The position numbers and the translations under genes were made by a program. From Archilochus colubris (Eukaryota > Chordata > Aves > Apodiformes > Trochilidae): a stretch of DNA of 64,000 bases. Under the pieces are notes generated by a model. That model saw only the letters and a program-made list of their open reading frames with translations. It was not told the DNA's origin and did no database searches. The stretch is taken from positions 8,864,609 to 8,928,608 of the forward strand of contig CM041084.1 in NCBI GenBank assembly GCA_023079485.1, written 5' to 3'. Within the stretch, counting starts at the first letter, position 1. Each line of letters starts with the position of its first letter. This document shows, piece by piece, positions 54,901 to 62,900 of this stretch.

Positions 54901-57900
54901 AGGTAGAAGCAGGACTGCACCAGCTGAAACTGCTAGAGTGAAGGTGCTCAAGAACAGCCTGAAATTTAAAAAAATGTACCACTGTTACCACCAACATGCT
55001 CTTGAAAAAAGAAAAAAATAGTTAGTCAACCTATTAATCAGTGTTGGAAGACAACACATTCTTACATTTTAAAGGGGAGGAGAAACTGGGATTTCCACAA
55101 TATTTCACTTCCAAAAAGCAAATTTCAAATACCAAGTAGTTTACAGAATCCAGTAAAAATAATTAGTTTTTACCAACTACCACAGCTACTGTCTTGAGAC
55201 TTGCATGAATTTGGTTCCAGTGTCATACACAGGACAGATTATTGGAGTTCATGGAGTATGTTTCCCTAAGTCTCCTTTTTTAAGCTTTTTTTTCTTACAT
55301 ACACAAAATGAAAAAAAAATAATCCATTTCTATATCCTTACTACAATTTCTAAAAGCAAAGCAGCTTTTTAATATCTGAAAAGTAAGCATAATTATACAG
55401 AAACATTTTCACACCAAACTGAAAAAATATTGTTTTTCTTTTAGAAAGTATTTGTTCAACTACCACCTTACAGCTTAGGATTTTCTGATAGCTGAAAAGT
55501 CAAGATAGAGAAACCACCAGAATTATTTTAAAAGTTTAAACTTTTCCTTTTCAGATCCCAAAGCAGACTTACATAAAATGCCATCTAGTGGCATTAAAAA
55601 CAGCTATGTTTAAAAAAGTAACAAAATAAAAAACAGTCTCAGAAAACTAATATAACATTAGAATAAAATTTTTAAATTCTACAAATCGCATGACAAAAAG
55701 GATAAAATACATCAATCCTACAACAGGAATGCTCATTAACTTGCTGACAGAGATCTTACTTAACAGTCCACAAATCTATTCATCATTCACACAATACTTA
55801 AAGAGGAAAGTCTAGGTGAGTAATGTTATTGTAAAAATAGATTCTTATGTGGGGTTTTTGGTGGTTTCTGAGGTATTTTCCTCTTTTATTTAAGGATGCT
55901 GAAGTATTCCAAGCTGAACTGTGAAACTTAACACACTACTATTGTATTTTGGAAAATAACATGCACACCTAAGGAACAGGAAATCTTAGGCTGAAAAAAA
56001 CCAGCCTCTTTATTTATTTTTATTTATATTTTTTATTTTTATTTATAACTAATAAATTTATTTAATAAATAACTAGGAAATTTAAAACTAATTTTATAAG
56101 TTAATTATAAATTTATAACTAAATTTATAACTAACAAATTTATAAATTTATTATTTAATAATAACTAATAAGTTTGTAACTAATAATTTATTTTATTTAT
56201 ATTTATTTATATTTTATTTTCTATTTTTATTTATAACAACACTCTTAATGAAAGGCTATTACTCTGATGGAAGTGCTGATCTTGTTTTACACTGTTTCTG
56301 CATGAAGAACACACTTTACAGCTGGTATTTTTGTACTTCAGTGCTGAACTAGAAAATACAAGCAGAAGGGGTATCAGTTAACAGGACAAATTTTATTCTT
56401 TGACTATTGAAAAAATTCAGAAGCAGGCTAAGATCCCAGCTGCTGTGAAAATCAATCAACATACAAGAATCTTAACTGCTAGAAAAGCCTTCGCTGTGGT
56501 CTTAAAAGCAGAGGAGAAATGGTCCTCTACTTGAGAGCAAAAAGCTTAACAGCATTTAAAAGTTAGTATTTTTCTTTCTCCAGATCTGAAGGAGACCTTG
56601 TGGCATTTAAGTGTTTCAAAGTCAAAAAAGACTCATGTCAGAAGCTACTGGGAGAAGCTGCCAAAGATTTACATCATCTTTGTACCTCTCTCAAGCTTGC
56701 CACAACTGCACAACTAAAAGTGAACAGCTTGCAATGTACTCAGCACTTCCACAGGGTAAAGACAAATCAATAAAATATTCCTTGAGTTCTTCTTCCAGGA
56801 GGATGACACTACCAAAATGGAAGAGTTAGGAACATTGTAATAAGCAAGTAGCAAGTCCACACAGTTCAGCAAATCACATAACTGAGAGGACAGCAGTGGC
56901 TCAGTTCTGCAAATATTCAGACATATTTAAATACAAGAGATTAATATCTAGCTTTCCAAAGGAAGAGGAAGGGAAGAGAATGTTGCTGGCAGACCAGCAG
57001 GCCCAGCAAGTGTTTGTCTTCCATTTGTTATTCTTTTTTTTTTTAAGCTTTTTTTTTTTAAGATGATCAAATACAGTATATTTTAGAGACCTAAATTTAT
57101 GTGCAGATCTTACACTGAATTCCAACTCTTGCATCAGGTCCTCATGCAATACTCCAGCCAACTTTGTGCCTACCAGGTAAACCCCAGGTGAAAAAAACCT
57201 CTTGAAAAATCTGCCCTGCCTCTTGTCATGACTTTCATATGACAAGGTGCCACTTGACCAAGATTTTTCCTTTGCTTTCTAGTAATTTGTTTGCTGTCCC
57301 ATATAAAATGGACTGTTATTTATTTGGAAGCATATAAGATTTTTATCATAACAAAATACTCAGGAAAAAAAGTTCTGCAAAAAAGAACTATACATACGAT
57401 ATTCTGTTAACCACGGCATCTTCATCCTCTTGCTCATCTGAAAATTAAATTACAGCAAGTTATACTCAATACTTAGTCATCTTTCCTCAGGCTAAGATGT
57501 ATATACATAGGAATAATTTTAATTTTAAATTTAGAATTACAAAGACAATGTATTCGCATGAATATTTTAAGAACATTACTACCAAAAATGAATAAATGAA
57601 TACCCTCTATTTTATTTAGAAGCACAGATCAAAACTTCCTGGAAACATCTTCCAGAGGGCTCTACAGCAAACGAGCTTTCAGACTACTACTAATCTGGCT
57701 GCTAGGTAGAAACTGTCCCTTCAGGCATCTCTGAAACTACAGTGAGCAGGCAAGCTAAAGGAAAGTCTTAGGGTCTGTAGTAACTACTATGAATTCCAAA
57801 ACAGAGGCTTCATTTTCAGCATTAATACATTTTTAAAACAAGAATGTGCACCCAAATCAGTTAAGAATGACCACTCAGTTGCTTCCCCTTACTCATCCCT

Positions 57901-59937
57901 CCCCCCATTTCTAAGAATTTGGAAGAGAGGGAAAAGGAGAGTTGTTGTTCTTGTTGTTTGGTTTGGATTTAAGATACCATGGCTTCCCTTCTGGTATTTC
58001 ACATTTTAGATCTTTTTTTTTTTTTTTTTCATTTATTACTCAATTAATACTCAAAATTTCTGAAATACTATTAATTTTTAACTCAGAGGGCAATTACTAA
58101 CATATCCTGCATTTGTTCTTTATATCCTTCTCTGCCCATGCCTGGACAAAATGTATACATTTCTGCATTTAAAATAATTTTAGAGTTGGCTTTTACCTTC
58201 TAAGTCTCCCAGGTTTTCCACAAGAGGTGACTCAAATTTGTTTTAAAATCTAAGAATAACTAAAGCCAGATGTTTTGAGTTCTTAAGAGTCATGCACACA
58301 CTTGAAATATACACAGAGCCACAGACATCATGCAGGTTTGAAACTCTTCTGTGAAAGTACACAGGGTTATTGTTTGATTTCTTGATGGAAATCTCATGGT
58401 GTTTTAAGAGACTAAGTCAAGGTCTCTTATGAATCATTTTGGCTAAAGAACTTGTAGAAACAGCAAACAATCTGTCGAGAAGGAAGTCCACCAGTGCTAA
58501 TGTTTCTAGTGTGTCTCATCAGGAAGATCCCAGTAGGCTACAAAGTTTACCTAACTAAATGCTCACCCAGCTTTCATGAAGACAGGACAGCTGCAGAGCA
58601 GTTCCTCTCACTATCTGATGAGATTAACTGCCAAAATGTAATTAATGTCTTTACGTCCAATAGTATTTGCCAAACCAGTTCCCCCTTCCTTTCTTCTGTT
58701 CCTCCAAATAGTAGGATCTTTGTAGTATCCAGAACATGTATTTAACAGGATCAGAAGAGAGCATTCATCTCCCATGTTTAACTACTCTCTAAGTTTGAAG
58801 AGATACACTTTTTTTAAAGGTATTAAGTTTCTCAAAGAGTTTAGTTTTTTAAACATGAATCCATCTATGAAAGCAGCTTTATGGTAACACAGGTCACTAT
58901 AGCTCAGTAAACAGTTTTCAACTAAGTTTCACATCCCAAGATCATGATGCAAGAATGCTTCTTCAGCACCAAGGTCCCAGGTAAGATGTCAAGACCCAAA
59001 GATCTGCCACTTTATAGGTTTTTATGCTATTTATCTTTAGAAGAAATATAGAAGAAAATGACAAGAGTCCCTACAGATTAGGTTCAGGCAGGTAATGCTT
59101 CTAAAGGAAAAAAATACAGGATTATATCAAGGAATAATACTTCAATGGCAAGGCCAAAATGAATATGTCAAGAACATGAAAATAACTGTACCTAAGCAAA
59201 GCAGGATTTTTAGAAGATATCTGCTATTTATGTTCTTTATTACTGTACTAAAATCTTTTCACTTTACCAGCTAAGGCTTTGAACTTGATTTTGATGCTAG
59301 AACACAGCCTGAAGATACTTAGCTCTGGAAAAGCTGACATGAAAGGAAGACAATAGGATCTGAAGACATGGGAGGTGGAAGCATCTGCTTGAAGTTCTCC
59401 TATTTCCCCCCCCTCTCAAAACCATTAAAATTTTGCCTGCAACAGAGTCACATCAGAACTGACTGTGGCCATGCACTCCACCTCCATAAGTCACTCATCC
59501 TCACTCAGTTGCAGAATGCCAGCTACAGCACCCACTGACCCTTTTCTCCTTTTCTGAGATACTCCAGTGCACTCCATCTCTTGGTCAGTGGTATCAGAAG
59601 GCCTGAGGAAGGATCTCAGAAGTGCCAGAGCTGGCACAAGGGAAGGGTGCAAACTCATGGCTCAGGGGCAAAGGGAGAAGATGGAGGGCAAGACACCAGA
59701 ATATACATTCAGATCAATCCAGGCTGCCATAGACTTGCAGCTAGAGGAAGACTTTTGGTCAAAGATCCAGTTCTTCCACTTTCCTTGTTGAGGCAGAGAG
59801 AAGAATCACCTATTCACTTGAAAAACAAAACTATTTTTAAGTATACTATAAAGTCTGTGCTTACCTGCTTTCCTTTTGTATCTTGTGATGATGAAGTAGG
59901 AAACTATGAAGAGAACAGCAAATAGGAGAAAGCAGAT
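9915..59937 (-). CDS. LMBR1: LMBR1 limb region 1 protein, exons 2-17 (5' partial)
   Basis: Spliced coding sequence join of 16 exons totalling 1404 nt: 467 codons plus TGA. It matches human LMBR1 nearly end to end from the segment after MEGQDEV..REST; only exon 1 (about 22 residues) is outside the window. LMBR1 is a polytopic membrane protein of the LMBR1/LIMR family, related to the lipocalin-1 receptor and to LMBRD1; its own cellular function is poorly defined. Hydrophobic segments fall in exons 2, 4, 5, 6, 7, 11-12, 13-14, 15 and 16, fitting about nine membrane spans. A charged, coiled-coil-like loop is encoded by exons 9-10 ([21 protein letters not shown]). No frameshift or internal stop was found, and all intron phases match across junctions, so the gene looks functional. 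The gene is best known because its intron 5 hosts the SHH limb enhancer. Recognition is from sequence memory, not a search. Confidence 0.97.
11770..11783 (+). promoter_or_regulatory. CTCF-like motif, intron 16
   Basis: Plus strand CCAGCAGAGGGGCA: the first 11 positions (CCAGCAGAGGG) are a perfect CTCF core and the last three deviate. The orientation is opposite to the intron 3 and 4 motifs. Confidence 0.35.
12492..12534 (+). repeat. 25-bp tandem duplication by the exon 16 donor
   Basis: TAGCATATCAAGGTAGCA occurs at 12492-12509 and 12517-12534, 55 bp inside intron 16 from exon 16. Confidence 0.85.
12589..12750 (-). CDS. LMBR1: LMBR1 exon 16
   Basis: 162 nt encoding (G)[19 protein letters not shown], then [19 protein letters not shown] and [15 protein letters not shown](G). 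It holds the last membrane span, followed by a cytosolic tail. Human has REELFKALG. Reading through the donor would add NAALET and a stop, which is not used. Acceptor TTTTAACAG, donor GTAATG. Confidence 0.97.
12751..16614 (-). other. LMBR1: LMBR1 intron 15
   Basis: 3.9 kb. The plus strand is strongly A-rich over about 13840-14480, which creates spurious Lys-rich and Phe-rich open frames. No gene or named repeat was recognised. Confidence 0.8.
16615..16681 (-). CDS. LMBR1: LMBR1 exon 15
   Basis: 67 nt encoding [20 protein letters not shown] then TL(G), a hydrophobic span identical to human. Acceptor TTGAACAG, donor GTAAGT. Confidence 0.96.
16682..18156 (-). other. LMBR1: LMBR1 intron 14
   Basis: 1.5 kb, AT-rich, nothing recognised. 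Confidence 0.85.
18157..18247 (-). CDS. LMBR1: LMBR1 exon 14
   Basis: 91 nt encoding (F)[18 protein letters not shown] then [12 protein letters not shown]. Human has YSLRFFGNFTPKKDD, so this bird carries three substitutions (R to P, G to E, K to R) in the turn. Acceptor TTCTCACAG, donor GTAAGG. Confidence 0.95.
18495..18568 (-). CDS. LMBR1: LMBR1 exon 13
   Basis: 74 nt encoding [20 protein letters not shown] then IILI(F), with an N-glycosylation sequon (NAS) in the loop before the span. Identical to my memory of human. Acceptor CCTTTTAG, donor GTATCC, completed by C-TAT of exon 14 across a 247-nt intron. Confidence 0.95.
18569..19367 (-). other. LMBR1: LMBR1 intron 12
   Basis: 0.8 kb, nothing recognised. 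The neighbouring introns 11 (19446-19677) and 13 (18248-18494) are under 300 bp, so exons 11 to 14 form a tight cluster. Confidence 0.85.
19368..19445 (-). CDS. LMBR1: LMBR1 exon 12
   Basis: 78 nt, exactly 26 codons: [19 protein letters not shown] then AMPKGSG. It continues the membrane span and ends in a loop. Human reads SISVLLVACNILCLLVDET; both cysteines of the human span are replaced here (Leu and Tyr). Acceptor TTTATAG, donor GTAAAG. Confidence 0.95.
19678..19754 (-). CDS. LMBR1: LMBR1 exon 11
   Basis: 77 nt encoding (E)[19 protein letters not shown] then LLLTET. The basic RRKK cluster closes the coiled-coil loop, and the span that follows starts at NLVYPAV. Human has AVMVLLLIET. Acceptor TTCTGAACAG, donor GTAAGA. 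Confidence 0.96.
19755..20755 (-). other. LMBR1: LMBR1 intron 10
   Basis: 1.0 kb, AT-rich, nothing recognised. Confidence 0.85.
20756..20836 (-). CDS. LMBR1: LMBR1 exon 10
   Basis: 81 nt encoding (G)[19 protein letters not shown] then KSKKTNL(E). Heptad-like Leu/Val spacing and charged residues continue the coiled coil. It diverges most from human (SSSVEYNIMELEQELENVK), which suits a loop under weaker constraint. The acceptor is the weak TTTTACAAG and the donor GTAATA. Confidence 0.94.
20837..25478 (-). other. LMBR1: LMBR1 intron 9
   Basis: 4.6 kb. It contains a poly-A run at about 21713-21725 and a (TATAT)-type microsatellite at about 21737-21763. No CR1 was seen. A Lys/Glu-rich open frame at 24343-24678 (+) is low-complexity and not supported as a gene. 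Confidence 0.85.
21737..21763 (+). repeat. (TATAT/ATTAT) microsatellite
   Basis: Five-base units ATATT repeated about five times, immediately after a poly-A run, in intron 9. Confidence 0.8.
25479..25551 (-). CDS. LMBR1: LMBR1 exon 9
   Basis: 73 nt encoding [20 protein letters not shown] then RKLN plus one base. It is an acidic, helical segment that starts the predicted coiled coil. Human has [19 protein letters not shown]. Acceptor CAATACAG, donor GTATGC. Confidence 0.96.
25552..26665 (-). other. LMBR1: LMBR1 intron 8
   Basis: 1.1 kb, AT-rich, no repeat or gene recognised. Confidence 0.85.
26666..26730 (-). CDS. LMBR1: LMBR1 exon 8
   Basis: 65 nt encoding (L)[19 protein letters not shown] then PT, matching human LMBR1. 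It follows the span of exon 7 and leads into the cytosolic charged loop. Acceptor CTCTGCAG, donor GTAAGT. Confidence 0.96.
26731..28992 (-). other. LMBR1: LMBR1 intron 7
   Basis: 2.3 kb with a CR1 3' fragment at about 28045-28377. The stretch at 27010-27345 (CTATGTCTACACTAG...) is richer in GC than its surroundings and has the look of an old repeat, but I could not name it. Confidence 0.85.
28045..28377 (+). mobile_element. CR1 LINE 3' fragment
   Basis: Classic avian CR1 3' segment: GCCCTCCAGTATCTGAAGGG, AAGAAGTTCTTCACTATGAG, GGTTGCCCAGAGAGGTGGTG, ending ATTCTATGATTCTGTGATTA. Inserted in intron 7, antisense to LMBR1. Little degraded compared with the copies in intron 5. Confidence 0.93.
28993..29061 (-). 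CDS. LMBR1: LMBR1 exon 7
   Basis: 69 nt encoding (D)[18 protein letters not shown] then LLLL, identical in reading to the human segment as I remember it. The acceptor is TCTTTGCAG and the donor GTAAGT. The donor choice T|GTAAGT, rather than the GT two bases earlier, is fixed by the phase of exon 8. Part of a membrane span. Confidence 0.96.
29062..29437 (-). other. LMBR1: LMBR1 intron 6
   Basis: 376 bp, short and AT-rich. Nothing notable was seen. Confidence 0.85.
29438..29564 (-). CDS. LMBR1: LMBR1 exon 6
   Basis: 127 nt encoding [19 protein letters not shown], then [19 protein letters not shown] and ESLY plus one base. It forms a strongly hydrophobic span after an arginine-rich turn. The acceptor is CTGCCCACAG and the donor GTATGG. 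The only clear difference from human is VMLILLA for VMLLLLA. It marks the 3' border of intron 5. Confidence 0.97.
30974..31017 (+). repeat. 24-bp tandem duplication
   Basis: GTGGCTTTGAGGTTGTTAAA occurs at 30974-30993 and again at 30998-31017. A partial third copy, GTGGCTTTGA, lies just before at 30964. Confidence 0.85.
31790..32085 (-). mobile_element. CR1 LINE 3' fragment
   Basis: Reverse-oriented CR1: starts AGAGAATGGTTTGGGTTGGA, then GGCCCCATCCAACCTGGCCT, and ends near the CAGATACTGGAAGGT block. Intron 5, same orientation as LMBR1. Confidence 0.9.
32553..32716 (-). mobile_element. CR1 LINE fragment
   Basis: AAAATCACAGAATGGTTGAG, then GGAGGTCATCTTGTCCACTC and CAGGGCCACCTAGAGCCAGA: a CR1 subfamily 3' end in reverse. 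It is cut off after about 160 bp beside an A-rich run. Confidence 0.88.
34461..34505 (+). repeat. (CAA)n microsatellite
   Basis: Imperfect CAA/AAC repeats of about 45 bp in intron 5, 45 bp before the CR1 at 34548. Confidence 0.85.
34548..34985 (-). mobile_element. CR1 LINE 3' fragment
   Basis: AGAGAATCATAGAATGGTTT at the 3' tail, then AGGGGCAGCCACAGCTTCTC, CTTTCCTGGAGCCCCATCAG and CCAGGCTGAACAACCCCAGC. About 440 bp, reverse orientation, intron 5. Confidence 0.92.
35382..35407 (-). mobile_element. CR1 3' tail, very short
   Basis: AGAGAATCATAGAATGGTTT and GGGTTG, then unrelated sequence. It is either a very short 5'-truncated insertion or a remnant. Confidence 0.65.
38578..38765 (-). mobile_element. 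CR1 LINE 3' fragment
   Basis: ACAGAATCACAGAATCCTAG, GGGTTGGAAGGGACCTCGAA and GCCTGTTCCAGGGCTCTGCA. Reverse orientation, about 190 bp, intron 5. Confidence 0.92.
38978..39046 (+). repeat. A-rich (CAAA)n tract
   Basis: Imperfect CAAA/CCCAAAA units, about 70 bp, intron 5. Confidence 0.8.
40600..41255 (+). mobile_element. CR1 LINE fragment with reverse-transcriptase remnant
   Basis: Translates in broken frames to CR1 ORF2 reverse transcriptase pieces ([17 protein letters not shown], then INDLDEG and [12 protein letters not shown]), and continues into a 3' region (GGGCTGCCCGGGGAGGTGGT, AGGTCTTTTCCAACTGTGA). Internally deleted and interrupted by stops, so not functional. Confidence 0.88.
42510..42541 (+). 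repeat. (AAG)/poly-A tract
   Basis: AAGAAG separated by A runs, about 32 bp, intron 5. Confidence 0.75.
45241..45248 (-). promoter_or_regulatory. ETS site AAGGAAGT in the ZRS
   Basis: Minus strand AAGGAAGT followed by GCTGCTTAGTG. A perfect ETS core inside the most conserved central-3' part of the enhancer. ETS1/GABPA binding at ZRS ETS sites is known in mouse to set the size of the SHH domain. Which numbered site this corresponds to needs an alignment. Confidence 0.7.
45347..45353 (-). promoter_or_regulatory. ETS site AGGAAGT in the ZRS
   Basis: Minus strand GAGTAGGAAGTCC, a consensus ETS1/GABPA-type site in a block I recognise from the mammalian enhancer. Confidence 0.7.
45415..45420. promoter_or_regulatory. 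E-box CATCTG/CAGATG in the ZRS
   Basis: CAGATG on the minus strand within GACCAGATGAC, a block I recognise as conserved in tetrapods. HAND2 activates the ZRS through an E-box; this is a good candidate. A HOX13-like TCATAAA starts 2 bases away at 45422. Confidence 0.6.
45605..45628. promoter_or_regulatory. E-box CACCTG plus homeodomain cluster TAATTAATTAA
   Basis: CACCTG at 45605-45610 is followed 7 bases later by TAATTAATTAA (45618-45628), with overlapping TAAT sites on both strands. The arrangement could bind bHLH (HAND2/TWIST1) and homeodomain (HOX, LHX) factors. Binding is inferred from motifs only. Confidence 0.5.
45631..45638 (+). promoter_or_regulatory. ETS site AAGGAAGT in the ZRS
   Basis: Plus strand AAGGAAGT just beside the TAATTAATTAA homeodomain cluster. 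A consensus ETS core in the opposite orientation to the other two strong sites. Confidence 0.6.
45665..45671 (-). promoter_or_regulatory. HOX13-like site TAATAAA in the ZRS
   Basis: Minus strand TAATAAA fits the posterior HOX (HOXD13/HOXA13) preference for (C/T)(A/C)ATAAA. Similar sites are at 45090-45096 (+), 45422-45428 (+) and near 45265-45274 (-). Posterior HOX input to the ZRS is established in mouse. Confidence 0.5.
45756..45773 (+). promoter_or_regulatory. Tandem GATA-type motif in the ZRS
   Basis: Two nine-base units GGATAATTT and GGATAATTG in direct tandem, giving two GATAA cores spaced by 9 bp. GATA4/6 repress the ZRS in anterior limb mesenchyme in mouse, so these are candidate sites. 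Confidence 0.5.
49148..49570 (-). mobile_element. CR1 LINE 3' fragment
   Basis: ATCACAGAACGTTAGGGGTT, AGCAGGTTTTGAATATCTCC, CAATAGTACTGGACATAACT and CAAGCTGGAGCTCCCTCAGC. Reverse orientation. It lies between the ZRS and exon 5. Confidence 0.9.
50562..50665 (-). CDS. LMBR1: LMBR1 exon 5
   Basis: 104 nt encoding (G)[19 protein letters not shown] then [15 protein letters not shown], the third hydrophobic span and the start of the next loop. The acceptor is TTGTTGCAG and the donor GTAGGA. It ends in phase 0 at LKK and joins to GIRARI of exon 6 across the 21-kb intron 5, the intron that carries the ZRS. Human reads WNLASLF and CLFVLM at the two substitutions seen here. Confidence 0.96.
51125..52078 (+). 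mobile_element. CR1 LINE fragment, about 950 bp, with ORF2 remnant
   Basis: Begins in the reverse-transcriptase region ([19 protein letters not shown]). It passes through the conserved noncoding blocks (GCATCCTGGGATGCATTAGA, GACAGCAGGTTGAGGGAGGT) and ends GGTCCCTTACAACTTCAACA. It is interrupted by an A-rich tract at 51838-51893. Broken by stops and deletions. Intron 4, about 460 bp upstream of exon 5, antisense to the gene. Confidence 0.9.
53826..53839 (-). promoter_or_regulatory. Candidate CTCF motif, intron 4
   Basis: Minus strand CCACCAGGTGGAGG agrees with the CTCF consensus CCASYAGRKGGCRS at 13 of 14 positions. CTCF sites in Lmbr1 introns around the ZRS are reported in mouse. Occupancy here is unproven. 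Confidence 0.5.
54333..54346 (+). promoter_or_regulatory. Weaker CTCF-like motif, intron 4
   Basis: Plus strand CCACAAGAGGGAGC, about 12 of 14 to the CTCF consensus and in the opposite orientation to its two neighbours. Confidence 0.3.
54819..54958 (-). CDS. LMBR1: LMBR1 exon 4
   Basis: 140 nt encoding (S)[18 protein letters not shown], then [18 protein letters not shown] and [10 protein letters not shown](G). It contains the second hydrophobic span and a luminal/extracellular-type loop with an N-linked glycosylation sequon (NGS). Acceptor AATTTCAG, donor GTTAGT. Human has FPQNYY where this has FPQSYY; otherwise it is almost identical. Confidence 0.96.
55578..55591 (-). promoter_or_regulatory. 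Candidate CTCF motif, intron 3
   Basis: Minus strand CCACTAGATGGCAT matches the CTCF consensus at 13 of 14 positions, including the GGC that is usually strong. Same orientation as the intron 4 motif 1.7 kb away. Confidence 0.5.
56003..56240. repeat. AT-rich TTTATTT/ATAAATTTAT low-complexity block
   Basis: About 240 bp composed of irregular TTTATTT, TTATAACTAA and AATTTATAA units with almost no G or C, in intron 3. Confidence 0.85.
57398..57437 (-). CDS. LMBR1: LMBR1 exon 3 (40-nt micro-exon)
   Basis: A 40-nt exon that encodes (D)[12 protein letters not shown](S), an acidic loop between spans 1 and 2. The acceptor is TTTTCAG and the donor GTATGT. Both ends split codons (2 nt at the start, 2 nt at the end) that are completed exactly by exons 2 and 4. 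Human has AIVNRIS where this bird has AVVNRIS. Confidence 0.95.
57438..59864 (-). other. LMBR1: LMBR1 intron 2
   Basis: 2.4 kb without recognised repeats except homopolymer tracts (poly-T near 58013-58030). Nothing else was identified. Confidence 0.85.
59865..59937 (-). CDS. LMBR1: LMBR1 exon 2
   Basis: Minus-strand reading after a pyrimidine tract and CCCAG gives [15 protein letters not shown] then IITRYKRKA, ending in a split codon before GTAAGC. It encodes the first membrane span followed by a basic RYKRK stretch, a typical cytosolic-side flank. Length 73 nt (24 codons plus 1). It is the most 5' exon visible. It begins on a codon boundary, so exon 1 should end in phase 0, after the conserved REST tetrapeptide. 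Confidence 0.95.
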
Positions 59938-62900
59938 CTGGGAAAAAAAAAAACCACATTGTATGTATTAGGTTATTAGGTGAAGCAATGCCAGAATTAT
60001 CAGAATAAACAGAAAATCCAGGATTAACAATTTTAAATCTAACAGTATTAATTCTTAGATTTAGATTTTAAATCTAACAGATCAACAGTATTATATTAAA
60101 ATGTCATCACCATTTTTGTTTTATGTCTTATTAATAAAAAGTTAAACCAGTAAGAACAGATTATTTAGAGTAACAAGTATTGGATCAATTATATGGCTAG
60201 AAGTTTTGGTCCAAAATTAAGAAAATAGCTATACCCACAGTGCAGCTTTTGTATGAAGCATGGCTGAGGTGGGCTGGTTTTTACAATTTGAATCCATTGA
60301 ACTCTTACAATACCCAAAACTTAAGGGTAACTGTATTTTATACAATGGGCTCTTAAAGATTTATTTTGGAGTAAGCCCTCAACATATGCAAAGAAGAAAG
60401 CAGTTCTGTTTACTGCATCCATCACATCTTGAATTAAATGCATTCTAGGCAACAACACAGGAGAGACCATCTGCCTGCAGGGAATGTCCAAGCATGAGCT
60501 AGTCAAGCGTGATGTTTCCAAAAATTACATTCCAAATCAGGGTAAACAGAGGGGGAAAAGAATGTATTGCATAATCAGGAAAAACTGAATGTTTAACAAA
60601 TACTATAAAAATGACAGAGTTATATCTCTTTTGTAGTCAGACACTTTAGATAGAAATACTGAAGCAAAGTCAAACATCTTGAGCATGACATTTGGATGCC
60701 TCCAACTGCCCTACAAGTGTCCTCCAGGAGTATTACAGTGCCATGGGTCTGAAAGTGGCAGCTGAGCTCACTGCACAGGCAACACACAGCAGTGACATCT
60801 GAAATACAGATGCTGAAAATTAGATTCCACAATTAGATCTCTGAATCCAAACATTTAAGCTCGAGTTCAACACTCCAACTTTCCAAAGTCTGCTCCAAAG
60901 AAGAGTTTTGATACAGAATGTAGCTATTTAAAGAAATTACTCTATTAATAAAGATTTTTTTTTAATGCTGTATACTTTTGAATCAGGAAGAACAATAGAA
61001 ACAAAACGGCCTTGGGTTTTCAGAGGACTCTGTCACAGCTTGTCCTGTCAGTAATGGAAAACACAGTGCCAGTGCTGAAAGACAGTCCTTCTCTAGGTTC
61101 CTCTGAAAACTAGACCAATGCTACAGATAGAGACATCTAATTTTAGGCACCCACTTTTGAAAATTAGGTATCACATTTACAAGGTCAGTTCTTTAAAAAT
61201 CTGCCAGACCCAAATAACGCTGCTCGTGTGTAAAACAAACCTAGAGTTAAGCTCATTTTTTGGTTGAATTTTATTTAAAACAAGAATAAAAATTACAGAA
61301 ATTATTTGTATCGCCAATTAAAATAGATGACCTTTATTCTATCAAGGATAGCAAGGTTACAGTGGCAATGTGGGTCTGTACTTGAGGTACCACTGAGATA
61401 ATTGAGGTATTTTGAGGGCACAGCAGGAGAAAGCTGTCCAGTAACATGAACTGTCAAAGGCTTTATTTCCAGTTTTAGATGACAGCTACTTTGCAACTCA
61501 GCAATCGGGTGTAATTATATATCTTGGTGTAATTATCCCTCTACTTCTGTCAGAAATTAGAACAATTTTGTAAATATTTAATAAAGCTATTACTGAAAAT
61601 CCGTATTATTTTAAAATTACTGACAAGAGAGGAATTAAGCAAGTTATCACCAGCATAGCTTTAGGATCTTAGAAGAGCATTCGTAAATTAGAAGTTCTTC
61701 ATGCTGACCAAAGGCAGTCAATAAGCAAACTCAGAAATATTACTTCAGTCTCAATTTATACTTGGTGAAACTTATGATCCTGAAGCGTTTCTAACCATGC
61801 ACCCTGGATAGTCTTCTAAAGGGAGTAGCAAAAGCCAGCATCCCAACTATTTTTAGAGTGGAACTCAGTTAAGTTGGAGTAAAGGAATGTGTTGTCCATG
61901 ATAGCTGAAGAACAGACTCCACTGTTCTGTCACTGCAGTTCTGGGTTCTCACTCCTTATACTGCTCTTTGTTTGCATATTTTTGTAGCAACAAAATAAAT
62001 AAAGAAATGTAGTCCCTGTTTGTGCTTCAAGTTTCAGTTCATGCTTCTTAATGATTGGGCTTGTATGCAGTACTCCAGGTAAGGCACTGTGGTTATATAT
62101 GTTAGCACTGAGCCATTCTTTCTAGACTGAAAATATTCCTACACATTCACCTGAGAATCATGCAGGTAACTTAGCATTATCCCCCCATCACTGAATACAT
62201 CCACGCTGTCCCCCCCAATTGCTTCCAGCAGTTACAGTCTCAAGTTACAGCAGAAACTTTTTTTTAGGGTTCAAGGTCATCACCAAGACTTTTTTTTTTT
62301 TTCTTTTTTCTTTTAAAACCCCATCTTAATTTGATACTACATCTATTATTTTGGGGCAATCAAGTCCTTCCTGCACCATGTTCTGACTCCCCTTTGAAAT
62401 GACTACATCCTAAAGAACGGGATTTCTGCTAAAACCAGAATGCTTTACTTCATTTTCATCTAAGTTGAGCAAGATTGCTCTTAATAATGATACCTGAGGA
62501 AACTGAACAGGAAGGGGCTCTTCCCCAAACACAACTCCTGTTGTCAAGTACACTACAGTCAGTTTCTTAGTCTTTTTAGAGTTCTTCTACTAAGGTACAC
62601 TGACCCTGGTTTAAGGAATACCTTTCAATGCATTTCCTGGATATAGCCCTTGGCATATCACATGTGGCATATGCACTCTACCAACAGTCATGTGGATTCA
62701 GAAAACACAGTTAACTCCTGATTTGACTTGCTTAACAATTCCTTAGATGAGGGCAAATTTATATATACATATGTTCACAATACCCTAAATAATTTGACAA
62801 CTTTCATCAACTCAATAAAAAGCATAGGTAGGCTTAATGAGTTAGGGCACTAATCAAAGAACACCACAATACATACAGCTACTTTGATATCCCCAGGGAA

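Larger units (their letters stand above)
54959..57397 (-). other. LMBR1: LMBR1 intron 3
   Basis: 2.4 kb. It holds the AT-rich (TTTAT)-type block at 56003-56240, the CTCF-like motif at 55578 and paired poly-T runs near 57030-57060. Confidence 0.85.
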
